A stretch of 64,000 nt of DNA, taken from Congregibacter litoralis KT71. GTDB lineage: Bacteria > Pseudomonadota > Gammaproteobacteria > Pseudomonadales > Halieaceae. Of this stretch, positions 36,230 to 46,160 are shown in pieces. Within the stretch, counting starts at the first letter, position 1. Each line of letters opens with the position of its first letter. The stretch spans positions 2,603,075-2,667,074 of the forward strand of contig NZ_CM002299.1 of assembly GCF_000153125.2 (NCBI RefSeq), read 5' to 3'. The notes under the pieces are model-generated. The model searched no databases. It was not told the DNA's origin and saw nothing but the letters and a program-made list of their open reading frames with translations. Both the position numbers and the translations under genes were made by a program.

Positions 36230-37654
36230 ATGGCCAAGCAGGACGAAGCCCCTATCGATTACCGAAACCGGCGGGAAGAGCGCGACAGCCTCGGCCCGGT
36301 CAAGGTGCCGGAAAACGCGCTCTGGGGCGCCCAGACCCAGCGCGCCATGGACAATTTCTTCATCGGTGGCGCACCCCTCCCCGCCACCTTTATCCGGTCC
36401 CTCGCCGCTGTCAAAGGCGCGGCCGCCTCAGTGAACGCCGAGCTCAAGCTCCTTGACGAAGGGATTGCAGAAACGCTGGTAGAGGCGGCAGAAAAGGTCA
36501 TGCAAGGCGACTACGCCCAGCACTTTCCCGTCGATGTCTACCAGACCGGCTCCGGCACCAGCAGCAATATGAATATGAATGAAGTGCTGGCGCGTCTTGC
36601 GAGCCAAAAACTGGGGCGAGAAGTCCACCCCAATGATCACGTTAACCTCGGCCAGAGCAGTAATGATGTTATCCCCACCGCCCTGCAGCACGCGGTATGC
36701 ACCCTCACCGTCGAGGAATTGCTTCCGGCGCTTGAGGAACTTGAACAAACGCTGCTGTCTCGAGGGGAGGCTTTTTCCGGCATTGTAAAAACCGGGCGTA
36801 CACACCTCATGGACGCCATGCCGCTTCGCCTTGACCAGGAATTTGGCGCCTGGGCGTCAGACATCGCCTCGGCACGTCTGGGCGTCGAATGGTCCCTGAA
36901 ACGCCTCCGGATACTGCCCATTGGTGGCACGGCCGTGGGCACCGGCGTCAATACGCATGGGGAATTCGGACCGGCAGTGGCTCGCTATCTATCAAAAGAC
37001 GCACGGCAGACATTCCAGGCGCAAGATGGCTTTTGCAACCTTGGCAGCCAGGACGCCGCCGTGAGTATGAGTGGCCAACTAAATGTTGTGGCCACCGCGC
37101 TCCTCAAGCTTTGCAATGACCTTCGCTGGATGAACAGCGGTCCTCACTCAGGATTAAGGGAACTCTCACTCCCCGCCCTCCAGCCCGGGAGCAGCATCAT
37201 GCCCGGCAAGGTCAACCCGGTCATCCCGGAGGCGGTAGCGATGGCCTGCATTCAGGTAGGCGGTCTCCACACAGCTATCACCACGGCAGGACAATCGGGC
37301 AACTTTCAACTCAATGTGATGCTCCCCCTCATCGCCAGCAACTTGCTGGAGGCCGTCACGCTGCTCGCTCGGGGCGCCTCCTCCATGAGTCAAAAAGCCA
37401 TTCCTGACATCACGGTTAACGCCGACCACCTCCGCGAACAGCTGGCGCTGAACCCCATTCTGATTACGGCCCTGAACAAGCATATTGGCTACGCCCAGGG
37501 CGCTGCCATTGTGAAGGAAGTCGAAGAAAGCCAGAGAAGCGTGCTGGAGGTTGCCCTGGAGAAAACCGATCTCAGCCGGACGCAACTCGAAGCGCTCCTG
37601 GATCCCCTAAAACTCACGGAACGCGGCATTCCCGGGGATGACGGAGCGAACTAA
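36230..37654 (+). CDS. fumC: Class II fumarate hydratase
   Basis: Interconverts fumarate and malate in the citric acid cycle; cytoplasmic homotetramer. 474 residues, near the usual length. Superfamily blocks: VPENALWGAQTQRAMDNF, QTGSGTSSNMNMNEV, SNDVIPTALQ, KTGRTHLMDAMP and the signature GSSIMPGKVNP. These separate it from aspartase less strictly, but the length and blocks favour FumC. The start has AAAGGAG seven bases upstream. Confidence 0.92.
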   Translation: MAKQDEAPIDYRNRREERDSLGPVKVPENALWGAQTQRAMDNFFIGGAPLPATFIRSLAAVKGAAASVNAELKLLDEGIAETLVEAAEKVMQGDYAQHFPVDVYQTGSGTSSNMNMNEVLARLASQKLGREVHPNDHVNLGQSSNDVIPTALQHAVCTLTVEELLPALEELEQTLLSRGEAFSGIVKTGRTHLMDAMPLRLDQEFGAWASDIASARLGVEWSLKRLRILPIGGTAVGTGVNTHGEFGPAVARYLSKDARQTFQAQDGFCNLGSQDAAVSMSGQLNVVATALLKLCNDLRWMNSGPHSGLRELSLPALQPGSSIMPGKVNPVIPEAVAMACIQVGGLHTAITTAGQSGNFQLNVMLPLIASNLLEAVTLLARGASSMSQKAIPDITVNADHLREQLALNPILITALNKHIGYAQGAAIVKEVEESQRSVLEVALEKTDLSRTQLEALLDPLKLTERGIPGDDGAN

Positions 37655-37823
37655 ACCGCTAAGCGCGATTTAACGGAGGTATCGCTCCTTTGTTAAGCTT
37701 GGGGCACACAGCTTGTTTGTCCGTTCAAGCGTTTGTTTCTTTACCGCTTTCGCACCGTATCGCACCGCAGCATTAGCAGCGGCTTATTCATCAGTTTCCA
37801 ACACAGCTATAAGGGAGTCCTTA

Positions 37824-39194
37824 GTGTCATCTGACGACCAACTTCGCGAAAAAGCACCCCTGGAGAAACCGGCAGAAAAGCTCCTGGCCCCCCTGAGCCA
37901 GTTTGTTCGCAGCCAGGCCGCCAGCGGCATCCTCCTCGCCATCGCCGTTGTGTTGGCTATGGTGATGGCGAACAACGGGTTTCACGAGCTCTACGAAACC
38001 ATCAAGCACCTGCATTTCAGCATTTCCCTGGGATCCACAGCGGTCGATATGTCCCTGAAACACTGGGTCAACGACGGCTTGATGGTGCTGTTTTTCTTCC
38101 TCCTGGGTCTGGAAATCAAGCGCGAACTCATTGCCGGGGAACTCCGGGACGTGCGCAAGTCCAGCCTGGTGTTTTTTATGGCCGCCGGCGGCATGATTCT
38201 CCCGGCCCTCGTGTACCTTGCGGTGAACGGGGTAACCGACGCAGGTGCGGCACGGGGCTGGGGCATTCCCATGGCAACGGATACTGCGTTTGCCCTGGGA
38301 ATTCTCGCCGCCATGGGCAGTCGTGTTCCCCGGGTTGCCATCGTACTGTTGTCTGCGCTGGCGATTCTCGACGACATCGGCGCGGTTATGGTAATCAGCC
38401 TCTTCTACACCGACGAGGTGCTCCTCGCCCCGCTCTTCAGGGCCGTGTTTGTTCTGTTTTTGCTGTTAGTTCTCAATTTATCCGGCTTTCGACGACCATT
38501 GCCCTACGGCCTCCTCGGCGTCGCCCTTTGGTGGTTTGTGCTTCAGTCCGGCGTTCACGCAACCACCGCCGGCATCCTGGCCGCCATGGCCGTACCGGCC
38601 CGCCCCTACGGCAGCACCACCTGGTTCCTTGAAAAAATGGAGGACATCGTTAAACGCTTTCGCAAAACCCACGACCCGGATCAGAGCGTGCTGGAAAAAG
38701 ACGAGCACGAGGAACTGGCCGAGGAAGCCCGTAAAGTGGCGCGCGCCACCCTGACGCCGTTGCAACGCTGGGAGCGGGCAATGGATATCCCCGTGAGTCT
38801 GCTGATCGTGCCTTTGTTTGCGTTCCTGAATGCGGGCGTACTCCTACCCGATGATATCGGCTACCTGTTTACGGCACCCGTGCCCCTGGCGGCGGCCTTA
38901 GGTCTTACCGTTGGTAAAGCCGTCGGCATCAGCGCCTTTGCATGGCTGGGACTGAAGCTTGGCGTTGCCCGCATGCCCGAGGAGCTCGTTTTCGGGCATC
39001 TTGTGGGCCTGGCGTTTCTCGCGGGTATCGGCTTCACCATGTCGCTCTTCGTCAACTCGCTGGCGTTTGAGGACGCGGTTTCCCTGCAGGAAGACGCCAA
39101 GCTGGGAATTCTCATGGGCTCCCTGACCGCGGCTATTCTCGGCACCTCCATACTGCTGTGGCTACACCGACGGGGCGATAGCAATGACGACTGA
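37824..39194 (+). CDS. nhaA: Na+/H+ antiporter NhaA
   Basis: 456 residues from GTG 37824, chosen because AAGGGAG precedes it; an in-frame start at 37713 would add 37 residues without membrane helices. About twelve helices. The ion-binding part is LSALAILDDIGAVMVISLFY with the two adjacent Asp residues, and GIPMATDTAFALGILA precedes it. The long cytoplasmic insert (about residues 270-310) is rich in charged residues. NhaA uses the proton gradient to export Na+, fitting a marine cell. It ends three bases before the convergent DUF2254 gene. Confidence 0.95.
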   Translation: MSSDDQLREKAPLEKPAEKLLAPLSQFVRSQAASGILLAIAVVLAMVMANNGFHELYETIKHLHFSISLGSTAVDMSLKHWVNDGLMVLFFFLLGLEIKRELIAGELRDVRKSSLVFFMAAGGMILPALVYLAVNGVTDAGAARGWGIPMATDTAFALGILAAMGSRVPRVAIVLLSALAILDDIGAVMVISLFYTDEVLLAPLFRAVFVLFLLLVLNLSGFRRPLPYGLLGVALWWFVLQSGVHATTAGILAAMAVPARPYGSTTWFLEKMEDIVKRFRKTHDPDQSVLEKDEHEELAEEARKVARATLTPLQRWERAMDIPVSLLIVPLFAFLNAGVLLPDDIGYLFTAPVPLAAALGLTVGKAVGISAFAWLGLKLGVARMPEELVFGHLVGLAFLAGIGFTMSLFVNSLAFEDAVSLQEDAKLGILMGSLTAAILGTSILLWLHRRGDSNDD

Positions 39195-39197
39195 GTC

Positions 39198-40544
39198 TCA
39201 GGCGCTGATCTTCGAGGCTGCCTCGTTGGTTCCCGCCCGCAGACGCTGAAGGCTTTGTTTAATCGGCAAAAGATCGTGGGATGCGTGAACCGCGCTATCA
39301 ATCTGCGCCCATATGCGCTCGCCTTCAGCTCGCAGCAAGGAGAGACGATCCCGGCGCTGAGTAAGGGCCGCCAATCGGATAAGCGATTGCATGAGCCGGA
39401 GGCTGACCTGTAGGTCATCGGAGCTCGACTGCCGCATCGGGGCGTAGACCAGTTTGACGAGATAGGCAAAATCCACGGGGCGCAGTAGCAAACGCGGTTC
39501 TTTGTCCGGCCCCAGTACCACGCTCCCCGGCAAATCAGCATCCACCACCTCCGACAAGGCCAGGGTCAGCCAGTCGATGCAGGTAATGGCGGTGCCCGGA
39601 TCGTTGATCCCTGTCGACAGGGCCCGGGCCGCTATCTGCTGGATCTGCGTGATGGGAAATTCCGGATCCTGAATGGGCGTTCGTAGGGGGCCCGTGGTGA
39701 TTTGATTGCGTAAGGGCGCCCCCGCGTCAGCGAGATCAATACCGCCTTCTGACCATACATATAATAAATCAGAGCCCGGGATAACAAAGTCTCCGGGGCG
39801 GGCACGGAGAATAGCGAGGGCCTTGTAACGTCGCAGTTCATCCACGAGCCCGGTGTAATCAACGGTCTGAATATAGCCCTCATCGACAGCGTAAAGGGTC
39901 TCCTTTGACATTCCGGACGTCGCCTTGCGAAACGATAGCGTCGTCGACTCCCGCTCCGGCATGTCCTCGTTATCGCAAAGGCGGCACATGTCCTGCCGCA
40001 GCTGCTTCCCCAGACGCTGAATCAGCTGATCCGCCTGAAGATCAATGGCCGTGCGATGAATAAAGCCAATAAACTCGATGAGGGCTGCCATGGCCAACGC
40101 GAGGGCCAGAAACACTGACAGCCGCGCTTTATCGCCGGGATGAAGGCTGATGGAGACCGCGAGAGCGTAGACTGCGGTCCCAAAGAAAAGCCCCAGAGAG
40201 ACTTTGTTTCGAGTATTTTCCAGAAAGTGTCGAAGAACCTTGGGACCGTACTGACCCGAGGTCAGGGTGAGGGCGACCATGGTTACCGAGAAAGAGATGC
40301 CTCCAACGCTGACGAACGCTGAGGCAAGCACACCCATTAAATTACGGGTCGCCTCCACATCCATCCCGAAATCCGGAGACGCAATCGCCAGATCACCAAA
40401 GTTTCTGTCGATGCTCAAAGCAACAACCGCGAGGGCAATGGCCAGAAACGACAGCAGGGTGGGAATCAGCCAGATGCTGGTTTTAAGCCACTCGAGGTGG
40501 CGTTTTAGCACCGTAGAATGAAGAGACTGGTTTGTTGTTGCCAT
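39198..40544 (-). CDS. DUF2254-family membrane protein
   Basis: 448 residues with about four N-terminal helices (SIWLIPTLLSFLAIALAVVALS and others) and a soluble C-terminal half. The segment GGISFSVTMVALTLTSGQYGPKVLRHFLENTRNK is characteristic of DUF2254; ALSTGINDPGTAITCIDWL is a second conserved block. The function of the family is unknown. It is divergent from dusA, with a 207-base intergenic region. Confidence 0.85.
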   Translation of the reverse strand: MATTNQSLHSTVLKRHLEWLKTSIWLIPTLLSFLAIALAVVALSIDRNFGDLAIASPDFGMDVEATRNLMGVLASAFVSVGGISFSVTMVALTLTSGQYGPKVLRHFLENTRNKVSLGLFFGTAVYALAVSISLHPGDKARLSVFLALALAMAALIEFIGFIHRTAIDLQADQLIQRLGKQLRQDMCRLCDNEDMPERESTTLSFRKATSGMSKETLYAVDEGYIQTVDYTGLVDELRRYKALAILRARPGDFVIPGSDLLYVWSEGGIDLADAGAPLRNQITTGPLRTPIQDPEFPITQIQQIAARALSTGINDPGTAITCIDWLTLALSEVVDADLPGSVVLGPDKEPRLLLRPVDFAYLVKLVYAPMRQSSSDDLQVSLRLMQSLIRLAALTQRRDRLSLLRAEGERIWAQIDSAVHASHDLLPIKQSLQRLRAGTNEAASKISA

Positions 40545-40751
40545 GGCTCAGTGCTACCGGCTGGATCAGTGGCGTCCTGTGGGAGGTTTTACCTTACAGG
40601 AGGCCCAAGGGTGAATCCAACTGGTGAACTGCGTACCTCGCAGCCTCTCCTCGCTTTTACTCCCGGCGCGACAAGTGTGCAACGCCCCCCGGGTGTCGAT
40701 ACAATTGCGCGCTTTAGGCCTCTGACGGAGCCGGCGCGTCTCACCCATTTT

Positions 40752-41756
40752 ATGTTTTCCGATTTACCCACACAGAAAGAGGCGTCGCCCTGGCGTTTTT
40801 GCACAGCCCCCATGATGGACTGGTCTGACCGCCACTGTCGCTATTTCTGGCGTCTCCTGTCCCGCCGTGCGCGCCTGTACACCGAAATGGTCACCACGGG
40901 TGCCCTTATTCACGGCGATCGTCAGCGGTTTTTACAGTTTCACGAGGAGGAAGCACCGATAGCCCTGCAGCTGGGAGGCTCCAACCCCGGAGATCTGGCG
41001 CGCTGTGCCAAATGGGCCGAAGACTGGGGTTACGATGAGGTCAACCTCAATTGTGGCTGTCCATCGGACCGCGTGCAAAACGGGGCTTTCGGGGCCTGTC
41101 TCATGGGCGAAGCGAGCCTCGTGCGCGACTGCATATCAGCCATGCGAAGTGCCTGCGCCATCGATGTAACCGTGAAGCACCGCATTGGTATTGACCACAT
41201 GGAAAGCTATGAGGAGCTCTGTGATTTTGTCGGCACCGTGGCCGAGGGCGGCTCTGAGGTCTTCATCGTTCACGCCCGCAAAGCCTGGCTCAAAGGGCTT
41301 TCCCCCAAAGAGAACCGCGAGGTCCCGCCGCTTAACTACCCCTGGGTCTATCAACTCAAGGAGGATTTCCCTGAACTGACCATTGTGATGAATGGCGGTA
41401 TCGAGTCCCTGGAAGATTCCCAGACACATCTCGGCCACGTCGATGGCGTGATGCTGGGACGCAGCGCCTATCACAACCCCTGGGTGCTGGCGGAGGTAGA
41501 CCATCGCCTGTTTGGAGACGTGAAACAGCCCCGCTATCGTGAGGACATCATCGAGGCGATGTTGCCCTATGTTGAGAAGGAATTAGCCCACGGCGCGCGC
41601 CTGAACCAGATTACCCGCCATTTACTCGGCCTGTATCAGGAGGTACCCGGTGCCAGGCGATACCGGCGTCTTCTCAGCGAACAGGCCCATCGCCCCGGAG
41701 CCGGCGCCGATGTGCTCCGCGCCGCCGTAAACGAAGTTACCCGGCTGGCCGCTTAG
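40752..41756 (+). CDS. dusA: tRNA-dihydrouridine(20/20a) synthase DusA
   Basis: FMN enzyme reducing uridine 20 and 20a in tRNA, 334 residues from ATG 40752; the longer frame from 40518 has no matching family sequence. Blocks: FCTAPMMDWSDRHCR, NLNCGCPSDRVQNGAFGACLM (catalytic Cys in ACLM by family comparison), KHRIGID and VMNGGIES. The proximal promoter probably lies in the 207 bases upstream, where TACAAT is present at about 40699-40704. Confidence 0.95.
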   Translation: MFSDLPTQKEASPWRFCTAPMMDWSDRHCRYFWRLLSRRARLYTEMVTTGALIHGDRQRFLQFHEEEAPIALQLGGSNPGDLARCAKWAEDWGYDEVNLNCGCPSDRVQNGAFGACLMGEASLVRDCISAMRSACAIDVTVKHRIGIDHMESYEELCDFVGTVAEGGSEVFIVHARKAWLKGLSPKENREVPPLNYPWVYQLKEDFPELTIVMNGGIESLEDSQTHLGHVDGVMLGRSAYHNPWVLAEVDHRLFGDVKQPRYREDIIEAMLPYVEKELAHGARLNQITRHLLGLYQEVPGARRYRRLLSEQAHRPGAGADVLRAAVNEVTRLAA

Positions 41757-41818
41757 GTAAAGCGACGTAATCAGCGCCATGGAGCCGCCCTGCAGTGAAG
41801 CCACAAGTAGAGAACCCT

Positions 41819-42772
41819 ATGACTGACAAGCTAAGCCAACTCAAAACCATGACCGATGTGGTAGCGGACACCGGGGACATCGAAGCCATCCGCCGCTTCA
41901 CCCCCCTGGATGCCACCACCAACCCCTCGCTGTTACTCAAGGCTGCGGCCCTGCCCCATTACCAGGATATTCTTCTCGCGGCCAAGGCCCGAGCGGGCCG
42001 TGAGGGTGGAAGCAACCGCGAGCAGCTCGCGGCCTCCTGTGATTACTTTGCCGTCGCCGTGGGCACAGAAATTTTAAGCATCGTGCCGGGGCGAGTGTCT
42101 ACAGAGGTGGACGCAAGACTGTCCTTTGATCGTCATGGCACCATAGAGCGGGCAAAGCGAATAATCGGCTTATATGAAAAGGCCGGCATCTCCCGGGAGC
42201 GCATCCTCATTAAGACCGCATCGACCTGGGAGGGCATCAGTGCCGCACTGGAGCTGGAGCGAGAAGGCATCCAGTGCAATCTCACTCTGCTCTTCGGATT
42301 TCCCCAGGCCCAGGCCTGCGCCGATGCGGGGGTATTCCTCATTTCGCCCTTCGTGGGTCGGATTCTGGATTGGTACAAGGCTCACACGGATCTGCAAGTG
42401 AAAAGCGGGGATGATGACCCCGGCGTTCAATCCGTCAAACGCATCTACAATTATTACAAGCAACATCACTACACCACCGTGGTCATGGGAGCGAGCTTCC
42501 GGAATTGCGGCGAAATCGAAGCCCTTGCGGGCTGTGATCGATTGACCATCAGCCCGGCATTGCTCGAAGAGCTTGAGGGCGACGAGGGACCCTTGCCACG
42601 AAAACTCGATCCTAACCATGCAAACAGTGGCGACGCCAAAACCGTCCTCGATGAAGCGACTTTCCGCCTTGAGGTCAACGAAGATGCCATGGCGACAGAA
42701 AAACTGGCCGAGGGTATTCGCAATTTCATTGCCGATCAGCGGCGACTGGAAACGCTGGTGAGCGAACTGTGA
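41819..42772 (+). CDS. tal: Transaldolase
   Basis: Pentose phosphate pathway enzyme transferring dihydroxyacetone units, 317 residues, the usual size for the TalB type. Schiff-base Lys lies in [12 protein letters not shown], and other blocks are [13 protein letters not shown] and [12 protein letters not shown]. The ATG at 41819 matches the family N-terminus ([20 protein letters not shown]); a start 24 bases upstream is possible but unlikely. Its stop overlaps the GTG of the following terB-like gene. Confidence 0.96.
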   Translation: MTDKLSQLKTMTDVVADTGDIEAIRRFTPLDATTNPSLLLKAAALPHYQDILLAAKARAGREGGSNREQLAASCDYFAVAVGTEILSIVPGRVSTEVDARLSFDRHGTIERAKRIIGLYEKAGISRERILIKTASTWEGISAALELEREGIQCNLTLLFGFPQAQACADAGVFLISPFVGRILDWYKAHTDLQVKSGDDDPGVQSVKRIYNYYKQHHYTTVVMGASFRNCGEIEALAGCDRLTISPALLEELEGDEGPLPRKLDPNHANSGDAKTVLDEATFRLEVNEDAMATEKLAEGIRNFIADQRRLETLVSEL

Positions 42773-43218
42773 TTGATGCACTGAAAAAACTGTTTCTGGA
42801 AGGTCCCGAAGAGAACACCAGGACGCCCGACGAGGTGCGACGCATCGCCACTGCGGCGCTACTCATCGAAGTTGCCCGCGCCGACTTTGCCCAGGACGCC
42901 GAAGAAGAGGCTGCCATGGCGCAGCTCCTGGTGAGCACTCTTGCCCTCGACAAACAAACCGTGGACGCGCTGATGAGCGAGGCAAACGAGGCCGTGGATC
43001 AAGCGACGTCCCTGTATGAATTCACCCGACTGGTGAACGATCACTACGGTTACGAGGAAAAGTGCCAACTCATTAACGCCATGTGGCGCGTCGCCTATGC
43101 GGACAAGTCACTGAGCAAGTACGAAGAGCATTTAATCCGTCGCGCGTCGGAGCTTATCTACGTCAATCATGAAGACTTCATTCGGGGAAAAATCGCTGCC
43201 AAAGAAGCGGTCGCCTAG
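42769..43218 (+). CDS. TerB-like protein
   Basis: 149 residues, all-helical, starting GTG in a GTGA overlap with the transaldolase gene. The segment [24 protein letters not shown] and the repeat-like [25 protein letters not shown] belong to the TerB/DjlA-type domain, with acidic residues that may bind metal. The exact role is unknown and is not necessarily tellurite resistance. It is probably cotranscribed with tal. Confidence 0.8.
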   Translation: MIDALKKLFLEGPEENTRTPDEVRRIATAALLIEVARADFAQDAEEEAAMAQLLVSTLALDKQTVDALMSEANEAVDQATSLYEFTRLVNDHYGYEEKCQLINAMWRVAYADKSLSKYEEHLIRRASELIYVNHEDFIRGKIAAKEAVA

Positions 43219-43278
43219 GCAGGTCGGCGACGGTGGCAAGAGTCGCGAGGGTAGCGAGGGTGATGAGACGCCGGGGGA

Positions 43279-43761
43279 TCAGTGGCGCTCCAGGGTCGCT
43301 ACCAGCTCACTGAAACGCTCGCGGTTTTCCGAGGATACATCCATAAGCGCCCGATGGGCTTCAAGCACCTTTTGACGCACCTCGTCCTCGCTCCCCGGGA
43401 CCATGGGAATACTCTGACCACTGCCCGTCGCACAGCAGGTCTTTGCATGCATTTCAAACAGCCGGTCCAGCCCCATGCTGCTGAGGAGACGATTAATGCC
43501 GGCATCACAGCAATAGATCGCGGGGCGGAAGTCAAAACGATCATGGACGGACATCGCCAGCTTGGCCAGCTGACCAAGGGTCGTGCTATCGATGCCCTCC
43601 ACATCACAAAGATCCACCCAGACACTGCAGAACTCCGGATCATCCAGCATGCTGTCAACGTAGTCTTCGATGGAAGCACACAGCGTCAGGCGAACGTCAC
43701 CCACCAGACGCAGCACATAGGCGCCGTCCTTCCGTGCTGCCAGCACCTGACCGTCACTCAT
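43279..43761 (-). CDS. STAS-domain (anti-anti-sigma-type) protein
   Basis: 160 residues; the STAS core is YVLRLVGDVRLTLCASIEDYV ... VWVDLCDVEGIDSTTLGQLAKL, where the Ser or Thr of DSTTLGQL is the expected phosphorylation position. An extra C-terminal helical part (about residues 105-160) is present. It overlaps the preceding receiver-PP2C gene by four bases, so the pair should work as a partner-switch, with the phosphatase acting on the STAS protein. No kinase or anti-sigma gene is adjacent. Confidence 0.85.
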   Translation of the reverse strand: MSDGQVLAARKDGAYVLRLVGDVRLTLCASIEDYVDSMLDDPEFCSVWVDLCDVEGIDSTTLGQLAKLAMSVHDRFDFRPAIYCCDAGINRLLSSMGLDRLFEMHAKTCCATGSGQSIPMVPGSEDEVRQKVLEAHRALMDVSSENRERFSELVATLERH

Positions 43762-44951
43762 GACTCATCACTTACCCGCTTGCTCACAAAAAGCGCTGCT
43801 ATATCATCGGGGGCGGTCTCTGCGCTGTCCAGTCCCAGCTTTGACACCAATTCCTCGGGCGTGTCCGCCGTCTGCGCAAAAATATCGAGAAAAAAAGCTT
43901 CTTTCTCCACCAGATTCTTGGGCGGTAGAATTTCCAGAATGCCGTCGGAAAACAGCGCCAGCATGAACGCGTCGGGCAGCTCCACGCTGTGCTCGTTGTA
44001 CTCGGCGTCGCGCATCATCCCCACCGCGTTTCCTCCACCCTCAAGATAAACCGCACCTGCATCGGACACCAGTACGGGCATGGGTAAATGGCCGGCCACG
44101 CTGTAGTGCAGGGTATTCTCGACCTGGTCCAGGACGCCCACCACCATGGTGGCGTACTTTCCGACATCAAGCTCAAGGAGTTCCCGGTTAGCGAGGGTAA
44201 GCATGGCCACGGGACCTAAAATCGTATTGTCGTTGCGGCGCAGGTAATCGGAGCGCTTCCGCGCGAACAGATTTTTCAGGAGCACCGTGGTGAAAGCCGA
44301 TGAGCTGCCATGGCCCGATACATCAGCCATAAAAAACACGACGTAGTGATCGTCAACGGTGAAATAATCCGTGAAGTCACCACTCAGATACAGGGAAGGA
44401 ATAATCGTATGGCTGAACATGTAGTCGCTCACCACCATGGGGGAGCTGGGTAACATGCGCATCTGTACCTGACGGCCCGCCTGCTGGTCCTTCTCAAGCA
44501 CGCGCACGGTGTTTTTTAGCTCGCGGTTGGCAGCCTCCAACTTCTGTCGGGACTGCTGCAACTCCCGACTCATGGATCGCAGGCGCACACAGCGCTCCAT
44601 GGAGGCTAAAAGCGCGTCGGGGTCGTCCAGGGGCGTAGCAAAAAAATCGTTCGCGCCCAGGCGCAGGGCGCGCATCATGCTGGCGGAGCGGGACTCGCTG
44701 CTAAACATCATCACGGGCACCTGGATATTCAGCTCCCGAAGACTGGCGCCCTCCTCTGCCCAGGCCTCCGGCGTAGCCTGTACATCGCACAGCACAACGT
44801 CCCAATCGCTGTTTTCACCCAGGGAATTGCCAAAAGCGTCCAGAGAATTTGCTACGGAAGTGGTAAAGCCGGCAGAAGAGGCCAGGTCAGCGAGATCACT
44901 GCCCCGGTTCAGATCGTCGTCAATGACCAGTACCTTACCGCTATAGGCCAT
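43758..44951 (-). CDS. Response regulator with PP2C (SpoIIE-type) phosphatase domain
   Basis: 397 residues. Receiver domain (KVLVIDDDLNRGSDLADL, Asp in VVLCDVQA as the phospho-acceptor, MMFSSES), a coiled-coil linker (about residues 130-170: MSRELQQSRQKLEAANRELKN), and a PP2C domain with FFMADVSGHGSSSAF and LALFSDGILEI. This resembles HsbR-like proteins of Pseudomonas that act on an anti-sigma-antagonist. The downstream STAS gene overlaps it, supporting the pair. The output sigma factor is unknown. Confidence 0.88.
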   Translation of the reverse strand: MAYSGKVLVIDDDLNRGSDLADLASSAGFTTSVANSLDAFGNSLGENSDWDVVLCDVQATPEAWAEEGASLRELNIQVPVMMFSSESRSASMMRALRLGANDFFATPLDDPDALLASMERCVRLRSMSRELQQSRQKLEAANRELKNTVRVLEKDQQAGRQVQMRMLPSSPMVVSDYMFSHTIIPSLYLSGDFTDYFTVDDHYVVFFMADVSGHGSSSAFTTVLLKNLFARKRSDYLRRNDNTILGPVAMLTLANRELLELDVGKYATMVVGVLDQVENTLHYSVAGHLPMPVLVSDAGAVYLEGGGNAVGMMRDAEYNEHSVELPDAFMLALFSDGILEILPPKNLVEKEAFFLDIFAQTADTPEELVSKLGLDSAETAPDDIAALFVSKRVSDES

Positions 44952-45078
44952 CCGGTATTACTTCGTCAAAATAGTAAGCAGAACCCTACGCCTGCCGCCG
45001 CGCCCAGGCAACCGGAGCGCCCCGCTTTGAGGAAGAATTCACAACTTTGAAGGGATAACGTAGCCGAGGGGCTAAAAC

Positions 45079-45780
45079 TTAGAACTCCTGGTCCCAGCCA
45101 TCCTCAAAATCCGCGAAATCGTCCTGAATTTCGCCGTCATTAACAAAAGCGGCGCGCTGCTGAAGATAGGCATCGCGGACAAAGATGTAGCGATCACCGG
45201 AAATCAGCTCGTCGGAGCCCAAGAGCCTGGCCCGCCCATGGACCAGCTCCAGTCCCCAGATGCTGTTGCGCACGGCGCGATCATCAATGTAGGGCGGAAC
45301 CGACAGTGCAAAGGTGTCTACCAGCGTACCGGTTCCGCTGCGGAAGGTACGCGGGCCAAACAGCGGCAGCATCAGGTAGGGCCCCTCGGGAACCCCCCAA
45401 AGGGCCAGGGTCTGGCCAAAATCCGTGCGGTAGGATCGGATACCCATGGGCGTAGCTACGTCAAATAGTCCCGCCAGTCCCAGGGTGGAGTTCACCAGAA
45501 AACGTCCGCCACTCTGCGCAGCGCCATCCCAACGCCACTGCAATACGGCATTGAAGGTACTGGTGACATCGTAAAGGTTTGCATAGAAATTACTGACACC
45601 ACGCTGCGCAGGTGCAGGCATGATGTAGTCATAGCCCTTCGCAAGGGGGCGCAGCGCCCAGCGATCCAGCACGTCATTGACGACAAAGAGCGGGCGGTTT
45701 ATCGCTTCCAGAGGGTCATCATTGGCCTCGAGCCCGGGGGCCAGAAACACAGCAATACTCAGCAGGAACCCCGTGGCCAT
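45079..45780 (-). CDS. mlaA: MlaA (VacJ)-family phospholipid transport protein
   Basis: 233 residues from ATG 45780. Family sequence starts DPLEAINRPLFVVNDVLDRWALRPLAKGYDYIMP, then RFLVNSTLGLAGLFDVATPMG and YLMLPLFGPRTFRSGTG. MlaA removes mislocalised phospholipids from the outer leaflet of the outer membrane. The segment before it (GFLLSIAVFLAPGLEAND) is a signal-like helix but has no lipobox Cys, so it may not be lipidated. A GTG at 45801 would add MESWWRH, a better basic start. The start is therefore uncertain by seven residues. Confidence 0.85.
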   Translation of the reverse strand: MATGFLLSIAVFLAPGLEANDDPLEAINRPLFVVNDVLDRWALRPLAKGYDYIMPAPAQRGVSNFYANLYDVTSTFNAVLQWRWDGAAQSGGRFLVNSTLGLAGLFDVATPMGIRSYRTDFGQTLALWGVPEGPYLMLPLFGPRTFRSGTGTLVDTFALSVPPYIDDRAVRNSIWGLELVHGRARLLGSDELISGDRYIFVRDAYLQQRAAFVNDGEIQDDFADFEDGWDQEF

Positions 45781-46160
45781 GTGGCGCCACCAGGACTCCA
45801 CCCTCGCGGAATCAGAGGACGAAAACGCGCGCACAGTCGCACCCACGGACACCGCAGGATCAGCCGACACCAGTTTTATGCCTTGTTCCCTGATACTCGA
45901 TAATCTCTCAACAAAGAAAGCCCCATTATACGGCGTAACAGCGCAGACCGATTGTTTCCGGCCCGTCACTTTTCGTCGCCTGTCTCTCGCCAAAGTAACG
46001 CTAATACCCCTCTCTGTAGTAAACGCTTGGGAGCGGTCCCGCATTCCACACAGATCATTCATTAGGACTGCCGTCGCGGCGCGGAGTTTCTTCCGGGGCC
46101 GATGTTTATCCGGCATTATTCACGCATCTGCTTGAACGTCTGCTCTCGATACACCTCTTT

